Shown here in pieces: positions 8,870 through 17,236 of a stretch of 64,000 nt of DNA. Each line of letters opens with the position of its first letter. Position 1 is the stretch's first letter. The translations under genes and the position numbers were made by a program. Below the pieces are notes generated by a model, which saw only the letters and a program-made list of their open reading frames with translations, searched no databases and had not been told where the DNA came from. The DNA comes from Anaerolineae bacterium (GTDB lineage Bacteria > Chloroflexota > Anaerolineae > Aggregatilineales > Aggregatilineaceae): assembly GCA_023382715.1 (NCBI GenBank), contig JAHDWP010000012.1, positions 1 to 64,000 of the forward strand, given 5' to 3'.

Positions 8870-10072
8870 ATGGACCTGCAGCAGGCCGCACGCCTGATCG
8901 AGTGGCTGGATGAAGAGCGCCGTCGCGACAAAGCGACGATCGCGCTGCTGGAGGAGCGCGTCGCACAGCAAGCCGACACCATGATCCAGATGGAGCGCCG
9001 GCTCAACGGCCTGGAGGGCGAACAGGCGGTCATGCGCACTTCGTTCCTCCCGACCGGGCGCGACAGCGAAATGGCCGAGCAGCTTCGCACGGAATTCCAC
9101 CAGCTTGTCGAAGAGATCGAGAGCAAGCGCCTGATGGCCGAGCGCGAAGGCGAGCGTCGTCAGGACGTCGGTCGCGAGGGCCTGGCCCGCATGATCCGCG
9201 ACTTGGGCGAGCGCGCCGATACGCTCGAAAAAGCGGTGGAGGAGCTTCCCGCCGCCCGCGTCGAGCGCGACCGCGTCGCCTCAGCGCTGGCCGCTGTCCA
9301 GCAGCGCGTCGAAGACCTGGCCAAAAAGCTGGAAGAGCCGGAACGCCGCATCACCTTCCTGGAAGAGCAGCGCCGCCAGGACGCCCGCCGCATTTCCGAC
9401 GTGCAGTCCGAGATGCCGGAGGTTCAGAAGCAGGTGGACGCCGTGCGGCCCAAGCTGGAATCGCTGGAGACGATGGTGCTGCGCAACGAGAAGCGCATCC
9501 TCGACGCGCAGGCTGCCGAGCGCGACCGCCGCGAGGAAATGCAGCAGTTCATTGACCAGCAGACGCTGCTGCTCCACCAGCGCGATCAGCAGGTGGCCGA
9601 GCTGACCAAGAGTTTCGGCACCTACGATGAGGACATGCGCCGCTATATCGAGCGCTTCGAGTCGTGGGCGGAGACACATCGCCAGATGAAGAAGGTCATT
9701 GACGACTTCGAGCGCATCGCCGAGCGGCTGGGCCGGCGCATCAATGAGGTCGCGGAGATGCAGCGCCTGTCCGAAGGGCGCTTCCGCCAGGAGTGGAACG
9801 ACTGGATCGCCGACGACCAGAAGCGCTGGAAGCAGTTCACGCTGACCAACGACGAAGCGTGGCGTAATCACGATAAGCAGCTCGAAGCCTTCCGCAAATC
9901 CGTCGAAGCGGTGCAGGCGGCGCTCGAACCGATCAAGAGCAGCATTGACCGTCTGTGGCAGCTTGAGCGCGCGCGCGCCGAGCTTTACCGCGAGCGTTAC
10001 CAGGCCCTGCTGCTGCAATACGACCAGGTAGAACATGCCGTGCCTGTTGCCAGCAGCAACGGCGGAGAATGA
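8870..10072 (+). CDS. Long coiled-coil protein of unknown function
   Basis: A 400-residue protein with almost continuous heptad-like helix from about residue 5 to 385, very rich in Glu, Arg, Gln and Leu. Examples are RLIEWLDEERRRDKATIALL and VEQRV-type heptads in the middle. There is no signal peptide, membrane helix, Walker motif or Cys. The pattern resembles structural or scaffold proteins such as SMC-like rods without heads, but no family is recognised. ATG 8870 has TAGGAG upstream. The gene has its own extended -10 promoter and a terminator at 10077, so it is a single-gene unit between the TPR gene and malic enzyme. Confidence 0.75.
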   Translation: MDLQQAARLIEWLDEERRRDKATIALLEERVAQQADTMIQMERRLNGLEGEQAVMRTSFLPTGRDSEMAEQLRTEFHQLVEEIESKRLMAEREGERRQDVGREGLARMIRDLGERADTLEKAVEELPAARVERDRVASALAAVQQRVEDLAKKLEEPERRITFLEEQRRQDARRISDVQSEMPEVQKQVDAVRPKLESLETMVLRNEKRILDAQAAERDRREEMQQFIDQQTLLLHQRDQQVAELTKSFGTYDEDMRRYIERFESWAETHRQMKKVIDDFERIAERLGRRINEVAEMQRLSEGRFRQEWNDWIADDQKRWKQFTLTNDEAWRNHDKQLEAFRKSVEAVQAALEPIKSSIDRLWQLERARAELYRERYQALLLQYDQVEHAVPVASSNGGE

Positions 10073-10076
10073 TCAG

Positions 10077-10099
10077 GGGCGCGCAGCAGCGCGCCTTTT
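10077..10099 (+). terminator. Terminator after the coiled-coil gene
   Basis: GGCGCGC (10078-10084), loop AGCA, GCGCGCC (10089-10095), then TTTT. It lies seven bases past the stop codon. Confidence 0.75.
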
Positions 10100-10176
10100 C
10101 CGTTCGCAGGCCAGGCCCACCCCTCTGACGCAGCGAGATGCGCATGGTTGCGCAAGTGGACTGACCTGTTTTGCTC

Positions 10177-10182
10177 TATAAT
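10177..10182 (+). promoter_or_regulatory. -10 box upstream of malic enzyme
   Basis: A perfect TATAAT without a good -35 at the usual distance. It implies a leader of about 110 bases before the ATG at 10301. That leader can fold: CAGGC and GCCTG close a loop holding AGGAGG, and flanking CGCC and GGCG can pair. No riboswitch class was recognised. Confidence 0.45.
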
Positions 10183-10300
10183 GAGGGCACAGGCGCGAAA
10201 CAACTTTCAGCGCCGGCGAAGTGTAGGCCGCAGGCAGGAGGAAAGCCTGTTGGCGTTGTCCATCGTCTAGATTGGCTTAGATTTCTACGCGGAGCAAAAT

Positions 10301-11674
10301 ATGGTTCATGCACAAGTGACGAAAGAAGAACTCCTGGAGAAAGCCAAGAAACCCGCCGAGGACGCCATGCGTCTTCACGCGTTCTACCGCGGGAAGATGC
10401 AAACGGCGCTCCGCTGCCAGGTGCGCGATCTGCCCGACTTCGCCATCTGGTACACACCCGGCGTGGCTGCGCCCTGTCGGGCCATCGCTCAAGACCCGAA
10501 CCTGGTCTACGAGCTGACCAGCAAGTGGAACACCGTTGCCGTCATCTCCGATGGCACGCGCGTGCTCGGCCTGGGGGACATTGGCCCCAAAGCCGGGCTG
10601 CCCGTGATGGAAGGCAAGGCGCTGCTCTATAAGTACCTGGGCGGCGTGGACGCCTACCCGATCATGCTGGACACCAAAGACCCCGACAAGATCATCGAGA
10701 CGGTGCTCATGCTCCAGCCGGCGCTTGGCGGCGTCAACCTGGAAGACATCTCCCAGCCCAAGTGCTTCCGCATCCTCGATACGCTGCGCGAGCACGCCGA
10801 GATTCCGGTCTGGCACGACGACCAGCAAGGCACGGCCAGCGTGGTGCTCTCGGCGATGATCAACGCGGCCAAGATCGTCGGCAAGCGACTCGAAGACATG
10901 CGCATCGCCTTTCTGGGGGCGGGCGCGGCCAATGTCGCCTGCACGCGGCTGCTGTTCGCCTACGGAGTTGACCCATCGAACTGCATCATGACGGACATCA
11001 ACGGCATCCTCGGCAAACATCGCCGCGACTTCTATCTGCGCCGGGCCGAGTTCGTCCAGCAGTGGCACCTCTGCCAGATCACCAATCACGAAGAGCTGGA
11101 AGGCGACGTTGAGGTGGCCCTGCGCGGGGCGGACGCGATGATCGGCTTCTCCGCACCGGGGCCAGGAGTCGTCAAGCCGGAATGGATCAAGCAGATGGCC
11201 AAGGACGCCATCGTGCTGGCCGGCGCCAATCCCATCCCGGAAATCTGGCCGTGGGAGGCCGCGGAAGCTGGCGCGGCAGTCGTCGCTACCGGGCGCTCGG
11301 ACTTCCCCAACCAGGTCAATAACTCGTTGGGCTTCCCCGGCATCTTCCGGGGGGCGCTGGACGTGCGCGCGCGCACCATCACCGATGAAATGGCCATCGC
11401 CGCCTCAGAGACGCTGGCGCGCATGGCCGAGGAGAAAGGGCTGTCGCCCGATCACCTGCTGCCGACGATGGACGAATGGGAGATCTTCCCGCGCGAGGCG
11501 GCAGCAGTGGCCGTCAAGGCGGTCGAGCAAGGCGTTGCCCGGCTCACGACCACCTACGACGAGGAGTACGAGCGCGCTTCGGAGATGATCCGCCAGGCGC
11601 GCGAGATGACGCACTTGCTGATGCGTGAAGGGTTCATCGTCGAAGGGCCTGAAGGCGACGATGCGAGCAGATAG
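10301..11674 (+). CDS. Malate dehydrogenase (oxaloacetate-decarboxylating), malic enzyme
   Basis: A 457-residue enzyme converting malate to pyruvate and CO2 with reduction of NAD(P). The N-terminal malic domain (~20-180) contains IWYTPGVAAPCRAIA and the SDGTRVLGLGDIGP signature. Metal and catalytic positions appear in INLEDI-like VNLEDIS and WHDDQQGTA. The NAD-binding domain (~185-430) has FLGAGAANVACTRLL. Length fits the short bacterial form without the phosphotransacetylase tail. ATG 10301 follows GCGGAG. The stop is followed within 15 bases by the flavoprotein gene, so the two are probably one operon ending at the 12638 terminator. Confidence 0.92.
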   Translation: MVHAQVTKEELLEKAKKPAEDAMRLHAFYRGKMQTALRCQVRDLPDFAIWYTPGVAAPCRAIAQDPNLVYELTSKWNTVAVISDGTRVLGLGDIGPKAGLPVMEGKALLYKYLGGVDAYPIMLDTKDPDKIIETVLMLQPALGGVNLEDISQPKCFRILDTLREHAEIPVWHDDQQGTASVVLSAMINAAKIVGKRLEDMRIAFLGAGAANVACTRLLFAYGVDPSNCIMTDINGILGKHRRDFYLRRAEFVQQWHLCQITNHEELEGDVEVALRGADAMIGFSAPGPGVVKPEWIKQMAKDAIVLAGANPIPEIWPWEAAEAGAAVVATGRSDFPNQVNNSLGFPGIFRGALDVRARTITDEMAIAASETLARMAEEKGLSPDHLLPTMDEWEIFPREAAAVAVKAVEQGVARLTTTYDEEYERASEMIRQAREMTHLLMREGFIVEGPEGDDASR

Positions 11675-11688
11675 GGGTGAAGCGACCT

Positions 11689-12624
11689 ATGCGTGAACTT
11701 ATTATTATCGGCGGGGGTCCGGCGGGTCTGGCGGCGGCGGCCTATGCGGTGCGCAAACGCATGGACGCGCTGTTCATCTCCAAGGGGCTGGGCGGGCGAA
11801 CCAATCGCCGCCTGCTGCTGCCCTGGGTCGAAGACTACCAGGTCACCATCGCGGAGGAGACCATCCAGCGCTTTCGCTCGCAACTGGAATACCTGGACTT
11901 CATGCGCGTGCGCTCGACCGTGACCTCCATTGTCAGGATTGACGGCGGCTTCCGCGTGACGGTGGCTGATGGCAAGTCCTTTGATACTCAGACGATCATC
12001 TTCGCCACCGGCACGGTGGGCGAACTGCTCGACGTGCCCGGCGAGCGCGAGTTCGAGATGAAGGGGCTGTGCTACAGCGCCATGACCTACGCCCCCTTGA
12101 TGGTAGACCGCACCGTGGCTGTGGTCGGCGCCGAGATATTGGCGCTGCGCGCGGTGGCAGAGCTGGCCCGCATCGCCACCCAGGTGACGCTCATCGCCGA
12201 GACGGATGGCGACCTCGACACACCGATGGGCGAAAAGGTGCTCTGCGCGGAGAACGTCGTAGTCAGGCGCCACGCCAAAGTGCTGGAGGTGAAAGGAGAC
12301 GAGTACGCGCGCAGCGTGGTAATTCGCCACGAGGGGCGCGTGCAGGAGCTTCCCACAGACGCGATCTTCGTCGAGAAGCAGCTCGTCCCCAAGTCAGAGC
12401 TGGTCGCCGACCTGGTGACGCTTGACGAATGCGGGTTCATCGTCGTGGATCATCGCAACCGGACGACCACGCCCGGCTTCTTCGCCGCCGGAGACGTGAC
12501 TAACGCGATGGCCTTCCAGGTGTTGATGGGCCTCGGCGACGGCGAGAAGGCCGCGCTGAGCGCCTTCGACTACCTGGTGGGCATGGGCGGGGCCGATTTC
12601 GTCTGCAAAGTGCCGGGCGCATAA
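11689..12624 (+). CDS. Thioredoxin reductase-like flavoprotein lacking the CxxC pair
   Basis: A 311-residue two-dinucleotide-domain flavoprotein. The FAD site is intact (IIIGGGPAGLAAAAYA near the N-terminus and GFFAAGDVTN near the C-terminus, then AFQVLMGLGDGEKAAL). In true thioredoxin reductases the centre reads YCATCDG. Here the same stretch is CYSAMTYAP (residues 128-136), so both redox cysteines are absent from the usual place. The second Rossmann turn reads VVGAEILALRA and lacks the normal GxGxxA. It may be a ferredoxin/flavodoxin-NADP reductase type enzyme or a redox sensor. ATG 11689 (not GTG 11677) is preferred because AGGGGTGAA is well placed. Likely co-transcribed with malic enzyme, an NADPH source. 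Confidence 0.8.
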   Translation: MRELIIIGGGPAGLAAAAYAVRKRMDALFISKGLGGRTNRRLLLPWVEDYQVTIAEETIQRFRSQLEYLDFMRVRSTVTSIVRIDGGFRVTVADGKSFDTQTIIFATGTVGELLDVPGEREFEMKGLCYSAMTYAPLMVDRTVAVVGAEILALRAVAELARIATQVTLIAETDGDLDTPMGEKVLCAENVVVRRHAKVLEVKGDEYARSVVIRHEGRVQELPTDAIFVEKQLVPKSELVADLVTLDECGFIVVDHRNRTTTPGFFAAGDVTNAMAFQVLMGLGDGEKAALSAFDYLVGMGGADFVCKVPGA

Positions 12625-12637
12625 GGTGTGAACGAGC

Positions 12638-12671
12638 GGCGGGGGTCCTGCGTGGCCCCCGCCTGATTTTT
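12638..12671 (+). terminator. Terminator of the malic enzyme-flavoprotein operon
   Basis: GGCGGGGG (12638-12645) pairs with CCCCCGCC (12656-12663), followed by TGATTTTT. It also separates the convergent murA gene. Confidence 0.8.
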
Positions 12672-12678
12672 GCGCGGA

Positions 12679-13974
12679 TCAGCCGAAAGGCACCAGCTCG
12701 CGGCGGATGACCGCCCCCAGCCCACGCAGCTTCTCTTCGACACGCTCGTAGCCCCGGTCAATCTGGCCGATATTGCGGATGGTGGTGGTGCCGCGCGCGC
12801 ACAGCGCCGCCAGCAACAGGGCCATGCCCGCCCGGATGTCCGGGCTGGTGATGTGCGGGGCGGCGCGCAGCGCCGTAGGGCCGTGCACCACAGCCCGGTG
12901 CGGGTCGCACAGGAAGATGCGCGCGCCCATGCTCGCCAGCTTGTCAGTGAAGAAGAAGCGGCTGTTGTACATCCACTCGTGAAACAGCACCGTGCCCGCC
13001 GACTGCGTGGCGACGGTGACGGCAATGCTCATCAGATCGGACGGGAAAGCCGGCCAGGGCTGCGCCTTGATCTCCGGTATCTGGTCGCCGAGATCGCGCT
13101 GAATGACCAGCGGCTGGCCGCGCGGCACCAGCAAGTCGTCCCCTTCCACGTCCCACACCACGCCCAGCCGGCGAAAGACCAGGGCCGCCATAGACAGGTA
13201 TTGCGGGTCGGCCTGGCGGATGCGCACTTCACCACCGGTGACGACCGTCGCGCCCACATAGCTGATCACTTCCAGATAGTCGGCTTCCACGCGGAACTCG
13301 CCGCCGCTCAGCCGCTCTACCCCCTGGATGGTCAGGCAGTTGGTGCCGATGCCGCTGATCTGCGCGCCCATGCCGCTGAGCATGTGGCACAGGTTCTGGA
13401 CATGCGGCTCGGAGGCAGCATTGCGGATGATCGTCGTGCCTGCGGCCAGCACAGCCGCCATGAGCGTGTTCTCGGTCGCGGTCACGCTGGCCTCGTCGAG
13501 CAGAATGTCGGCCCCGCGCAGGCCGGTTGTGCGCATCCTGAACGCGCCGTCAAAGTCCACCTGCGCACCGAGACTCTGCAAAGCCAGCACATGCGTATCC
13601 AGCCGCCGCCGCCCGATCACATCACCGCCCGGTGGCGGCAGCTCCAACTGCCCAGTGCGGGCCAGCATCGGCCCGGCGAAGACGATGGAAGCGCGCGTGC
13701 GCTGGCTTAGCTCGCGGTCAAGCGCATGGCCGGCGATCTCCCTGGCGTGGACGCGCACCCGGCTGCCGGCAAGGACCTCGACCTCAGCGCCCAGGCTGCG
13801 CAGCAGATCGAGCGTGATGCGCACATCGGCGATGTCCGGCACGTTGCTCAGCGTCACCGGCTCGTCGGTGAGCAGGCAGGCGGGCAGCATCTTCAGCGCG
13901 GCGTTCTTGTTGCCGCTGACCGTGACCTCGCCTTCCAGGCGATGATTGCCCTCGATGACGAACTGCTCCGCCAT
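12679..13974 (-). CDS. murA: UDP-N-acetylglucosamine 1-carboxyvinyltransferase with Asp at the Cys115 position
   Basis: A 431-residue EPSP-synthase-fold enzyme catalysing the first committed step of peptidoglycan synthesis. Lys23 in VSGNKNAALKML is the conserved active-site lysine. The mobile-loop motif, normally GGCxIGxRP, reads GGDVIGRRRLDTH here with Asp118 in place of the catalytic Cys. From knowledge of mycobacterial and chlamydial enzymes, this Cys-to-Asp change keeps activity but removes the fosfomycin target. Length and both repeated domains are normal. The gene lies 26 bases downstream of the SAM hydroxide adenosyltransferase on the same strand and is probably co-transcribed. Confidence 0.93.
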   Translation of the reverse strand: MAEQFVIEGNHRLEGEVTVSGNKNAALKMLPACLLTDEPVTLSNVPDIADVRITLDLLRSLGAEVEVLAGSRVRVHAREIAGHALDRELSQRTRASIVFAGPMLARTGQLELPPPGGDVIGRRRLDTHVLALQSLGAQVDFDGAFRMRTTGLRGADILLDEASVTATENTLMAAVLAAGTTIIRNAASEPHVQNLCHMLSGMGAQISGIGTNCLTIQGVERLSGGEFRVEADYLEVISYVGATVVTGGEVRIRQADPQYLSMAALVFRRLGVVWDVEGDDLLVPRGQPLVIQRDLGDQIPEIKAQPWPAFPSDLMSIAVTVATQSAGTVLFHEWMYNSRFFFTDKLASMGARIFLCDPHRAVVHGPTALRAAPHITSPDIRAGMALLLAALCARGTTTIRNIGQIDRGYERVEEKLRGLGAVIRRELVPFG

Positions 13975-14000
13975 GGTGCTTTTTCTCCGAGAGATGTCGC

Positions 14001-14849
14001 TCAGGCCCAGACAAGCGTGACCGGATCGCCGCTGGCCGCGCCCAATACAGACGCCGCGTGCCCCTGGTTAACCCCGATCTCAAGCTGCCCGGCGCTGCCG
14101 ATGAGCGCGGTCAGCGCGCCGGGCGGCACCGCGCCATACGTCGGGCGGATCGGGCCAATGGCGCGCCCGCCGACCCACACCTGGCACGCCGCCGCGCACA
14201 GCACTTCCGGCGCCCCGTCCCGCGCGCCGAAGCGCGGCGCGAAGCGCAGCGTCTCCGGCCCGTCCCAGGCCAGCCGCCCGATGCTGGTGATCAGGTTGCC
14301 GAAATGATCGCTATACAGCACTTCGCCGTCAATCCGCACCGGCGCCATCTCCAGGCGCGGCGCGGGCAGCGTCACCAGGCTCGCCAGCGCCGGGCCAAGC
14401 GCGCTGATCGGCACACCGGCGGCCAGGTGCGCGGCGGCGGGGGCGAAGAGGTCGCGCCCATGAAAAGTCTGGCTGGTCTCGGCCAGGCGGTAGGCGGGGT
14501 TCTCCAGCGCGTAAGCGCGCCCACCGCCCACCTCGGCCAGCACGTAGCTGAGCACGCCGTTATCCGGCGCGACGTAGCGCCCCTGCCCCATCGCGACGGC
14601 CAGCGGAGCGCGCGCCGTGCCCACGCCGGGGTCCACCACGACCAGGAAGATCGTATCCGCCGGAAAGTAAGCATAGGCCGTCGCCAGCAGGTAGGCGGCC
14701 TGGCGCACATTCTGCGGCTGCACGTCGTGTGTCAGGTCAACCAGGCGCGCCGCCGGGCAAAGCGCCAGGATGACGCCCTTCATCGTGCCAACATAGGCAT
14801 CCGACAGGCCAAAGTCGGTCAGCAGAGCGATGAGCGGTGGCGTGGTCAT
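14001..14849 (-). CDS. S-adenosyl-L-methionine hydroxide adenosyltransferase (DUF62 family)
   Basis: A 282-residue homologue of the fluorinase/chlorinase family that cleaves SAM to adenosine and methionine using water or hydroxide. The N-terminal domain begins IALLTDFGLSDAYVGTMKGV with the conserved TDFG.SD. LVDLTHDVQPQN and VVVDPGVGTARAPLAV are family hallmarks. GRYVAPDNGVLSY and SDHFGNLITS mark the domain boundary and the C-terminal domain. The longer fluorinase insertion is not apparent. A promoter places its transcription start at the ATG, implying a leaderless message. murA follows. Confidence 0.9.
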   Translation of the reverse strand: MTTPPLIALLTDFGLSDAYVGTMKGVILALCPAARLVDLTHDVQPQNVRQAAYLLATAYAYFPADTIFLVVVDPGVGTARAPLAVAMGQGRYVAPDNGVLSYVLAEVGGGRAYALENPAYRLAETSQTFHGRDLFAPAAAHLAAGVPISALGPALASLVTLPAPRLEMAPVRIDGEVLYSDHFGNLITSIGRLAWDGPETLRFAPRFGARDGAPEVLCAAACQVWVGGRAIGPIRPTYGAVPPGALTALIGSAGQLEIGVNQGHAASVLGAASGDPVTLVWA

Positions 14850-14856
14850 GGCCCCG

Positions 14857-14884
14857 ATTGTACCAGCGAATGGGGCGGCGGCAA
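14857..14884 (-). promoter_or_regulatory. Promoter giving a probable leaderless mRNA
   Basis: On the minus strand TTGCCG (14884-14879), a 16-base spacer, and TGGTACAAT with TACAAT at 14862-14857. Only seven bases separate the -10 box from the ATG at 14849, so transcription should begin at or next to the start codon. Confidence 0.65.
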
Positions 14885-14895
14885 GCGAGCGCGCA

Positions 14896-14924
14896 TTGCC
14901 TCAGACGCGGCGCTACGGTATAAT
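14896..14924 (+). promoter_or_regulatory. gyrB promoter P1
   Basis: TTGCCT (14896-14901), 17-base spacer, TATAAT (14919-14924). Confidence 0.7.
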
Positions 14925-14934
14925 TCACCGGAGA

Positions 14935-14963
14935 TTGGCCAACTCGGTGGCATGTGGTATAAT
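14935..14963 (+). promoter_or_regulatory. gyrB promoter P2
   Basis: TTGGCC (14935-14940), 17-base spacer, TATAAT (14958-14963) preceded by TGG. Its -35 starts only ten bases after the P1 -10, so the two promoters are tandem and may compete. The leader is about 200 bases. Confidence 0.75.
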
Positions 14964-15109
14964 CTGCGCAAGGCGAACGTTTGTTCCCATCCTGGACACC
15001 ATAGCGGCGGCCTCTTCAGCCGCCCCATTGGACCGGTTGACCTCTGCGATTGTGCCTATCTGACCAGACCCCCTGCGAGCCGATCACGGTGTGATTGGAA
15101 GGGGGCTAT

Positions 15110-15181
15110 ATGCGTATGAGGCTGGATTTGCGAACTACCTGGGGCGTGTGCGGCAGGAGGATTCTGTGGCGGACCAGATGA
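15110..15181 (+). CDS. Possible 23-residue leader peptide upstream of gyrB
   Basis: An ATG at 15110 is preceded by AAGGGGG at a usable distance and opens a 23-codon frame ([20 protein letters not shown], then RTR). Its TGA (15179-15181) overlaps the internal gyrB ATG at 15178 as ATGA. The ribosome site itself can pair with CCCCCT at 15070. This could be a translational coupling device or chance; no homologue is known to me. Confidence 0.3.
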   Translation: MRMRLDLRTTWGVCGRRILWRTR

Positions 15182-17121
15182 GCCGGCAGACAGAAGACAA
15201 CATTCGCGTTCTCGAAGGACTCGAAGCGGTGCGCAAGCGCCCTGGCATGTACGTCGGAGGGACGGACAGCCGGGCGCTGCACCACATGATCTACGAAGTG
15301 GTGGACAACGCCATTGACGAGGCGCTGGCGGGCCGCTGCGATCACATTGAGATCGTGCTCAACGCCGATGGGTCTGTCTCAGTCAACGACAACGGCGGCG
15401 GCATCCCGGTCGGCATCCACAAGCAGAGCAACATCTCGACGCTGCAACTGGTCATGACCACCTTGCACGCCGGCGGCAAATTCGATTCTTCGGCCTACAA
15501 GGTCTCTGGCGGCCTGCATGGCGTGGGCGTCTCAGCGGTCAACGCGCTGTCGGACTGGCTGATCTCCGAGGTGCGGCGCGATGGGAAGGTCTACCAGCAG
15601 ACCTACCGGCGGGGCGTCCCGCAGACGCCGGTAGAGGTCGTGCGCGGCATGGAGCCAGACGAAGAGACGGGCACCCGGCACACTTTCCTGCCCGACTTCA
15701 CCATCATGGATCACCTCGACTTCAGCTTCAGCACGCTGGCCCAGCGCCTGCGCGAGATGGCCTTCGTCACGCGCGGCGTGACCATCGCCCTGCGCGATGA
15801 CCGCGCGGGGGTGATCCCGCACGAGATGACCTTCTACTTCGAGGGTGGCATTCGCTCATTCGTGCGCTATCTGAACCGCAATCGCAAGGCGCTGCACGAG
15901 CCGGTGTACGTCGAGCGCGAGGTCGAAATCGAGGCGGTGGACAACGGGCGCGAGTCCTTCACGGTGGGCATCGAAGTCGCCTTCCAGTACACCGACTCTT
16001 CGACGACGACCGAGCTTTACTTCGCCAACACCATCCTGACGCCCGACGGCGGCAGTCACCAGGCAGGGCTGCGCGCGGCGATCACGCGCACGATCAACCT
16101 GTACGCGCGCAAAGCCGGGCTGCTCAAGGAGAAAGACCCCAACTTCTCCAGCAACGATACGCTGGAAGGGCTGACGTGCATCGTCAGCGTCAAACACCCG
16201 GACCCGCAGTTCGAGAGCCAGACCAAAGTCAAGCTGATGAACCCGGAAGTCCAGGGCGCGGTCTCACAGGTGACGTCCGAGGCGTACATGGAGTTCCTCG
16301 AAGTCAACTCGCGCGATGCGCGGCGCATCGTCGAGCAGTGCATGACCTCCATGCGCGCGCGCGACGCGGCCAAGAAGGCGCGCGATCTGGTGCGGCGCGG
16401 GGCCAATCTGCTGGAGAACACCACGCTGCCCGGCAAGCTGGCCGACTGCTCGGATCAAGATCCGACCCATTCGGAGCTATACATCGTCGAGGGCGACAGC
16501 GCCGGCGGCTCGGCCAAGCAGGGCCGCGACCGTCACTTCCAGGCGATCCTGCCCTTGCGCGGCAAGATTCTCAACACCGAGCGCGCCCGGCTCAACAAGA
16601 TTCTCGACAACAACGAGGTCAAAGCGCTGATCTCGGCGCTGGGGGTGGGCATCGGCGACGACTTCAACCTGGACGGGCTGCGCTATGGGCGGGTGATCAT
16701 CATGACCGACGCCGACGTGGACGGCGCGCACATCCGCACCCTGCTGCTGACCTTTTTCTTCCGCTACATGACGCCGCTGATCACCAACGGGCACCTGTAT
16801 ATCGCCCAGCCGCCGCTCTACCTGATCGGCGCGGGGCGCAATAAGCACTATGCCTACACGGAAGATCAGCGCGAGGAGATCATCAAGACGCTGAAAAATC
16901 CGGAGCGCGTGTCCATCCAGCGCTACAAGGGCCTGGGCGAGATGAACCCGGAGCAGCTTTGGGAGACAACGATGGACCCGGCCAACCGGACGCTGCTGCA
17001 AGTGACCATTGAGGACGCGGCTGAGGCCGATCGCGTCTTCGACATGCTGATGGGCAGCAGCGTGCCGCCGCGCCGCCGCTTCATCACCACCCACGCCAAG
17101 CGCGCCACGCTCGACGTGTGA
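15166..17121 (+). CDS. gyrB: DNA gyrase subunit B
   Basis: A 651-residue type IIA topoisomerase ATPase subunit that, with GyrA, introduces negative supercoils. The GHKL ATPase domain contains [26 protein letters not shown] and the [15 protein letters not shown] lid. The transducer domain follows. The TOPRIM domain has the metal motif [16 protein letters not shown] and [20 protein letters not shown]. The tail [20 protein letters not shown] is canonical. The start is taken as GTG 15166 because CAGGAGG lies five bases upstream; ATG 15178 is the alternative. gyrA is not adjacent. Tandem promoters precede it and a hairpin terminator follows at 17145. Confidence 0.95.
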   Translation: MADQMSRQTEDNIRVLEGLEAVRKRPGMYVGGTDSRALHHMIYEVVDNAIDEALAGRCDHIEIVLNADGSVSVNDNGGGIPVGIHKQSNISTLQLVMTTLHAGGKFDSSAYKVSGGLHGVGVSAVNALSDWLISEVRRDGKVYQQTYRRGVPQTPVEVVRGMEPDEETGTRHTFLPDFTIMDHLDFSFSTLAQRLREMAFVTRGVTIALRDDRAGVIPHEMTFYFEGGIRSFVRYLNRNRKALHEPVYVEREVEIEAVDNGRESFTVGIEVAFQYTDSSTTTELYFANTILTPDGGSHQAGLRAAITRTINLYARKAGLLKEKDPNFSSNDTLEGLTCIVSVKHPDPQFESQTKVKLMNPEVQGAVSQVTSEAYMEFLEVNSRDARRIVEQCMTSMRARDAAKKARDLVRRGANLLENTTLPGKLADCSDQDPTHSELYIVEGDSAGGSAKQGRDRHFQAILPLRGKILNTERARLNKILDNNEVKALISALGVGIGDDFNLDGLRYGRVIIMTDADVDGAHIRTLLLTFFFRYMTPLITNGHLYIAQPPLYLIGAGRNKHYAYTEDQREEIIKTLKNPERVSIQRYKGLGEMNPEQLWETTMDPANRTLLQVTIEDAAEADRVFDMLMGSSVPPRRRFITTHAKRATLDV

Positions 17122-17144
17122 GCGCTCCCCGTGCAACAGATAGC

Positions 17145-17177
17145 AAACGGGCCTCCCTCAACGGCAGGCCCGTTTTC
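17145..17177 (+). terminator. Terminator after gyrB
   Basis: AAACGGGCCT (17145-17154) pairs with AGGCCCGTTT (17166-17175) followed by TTC. It may work in both directions, ending the convergent nucleotidyltransferase transcript as well. Confidence 0.8.
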
Positions 17178-17236
17178 TTGCGCACACGTAAAGGTTCTTC
17201 AATCCGCAATTCGCAATTCGCAGTCCCCGTCCTCCC

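Noticed and set aside
10183-10300. Possible tRNA or known riboswitch
   Set aside because: No cloverleaf, no CCA end and no match to a riboswitch core that I could recognise.
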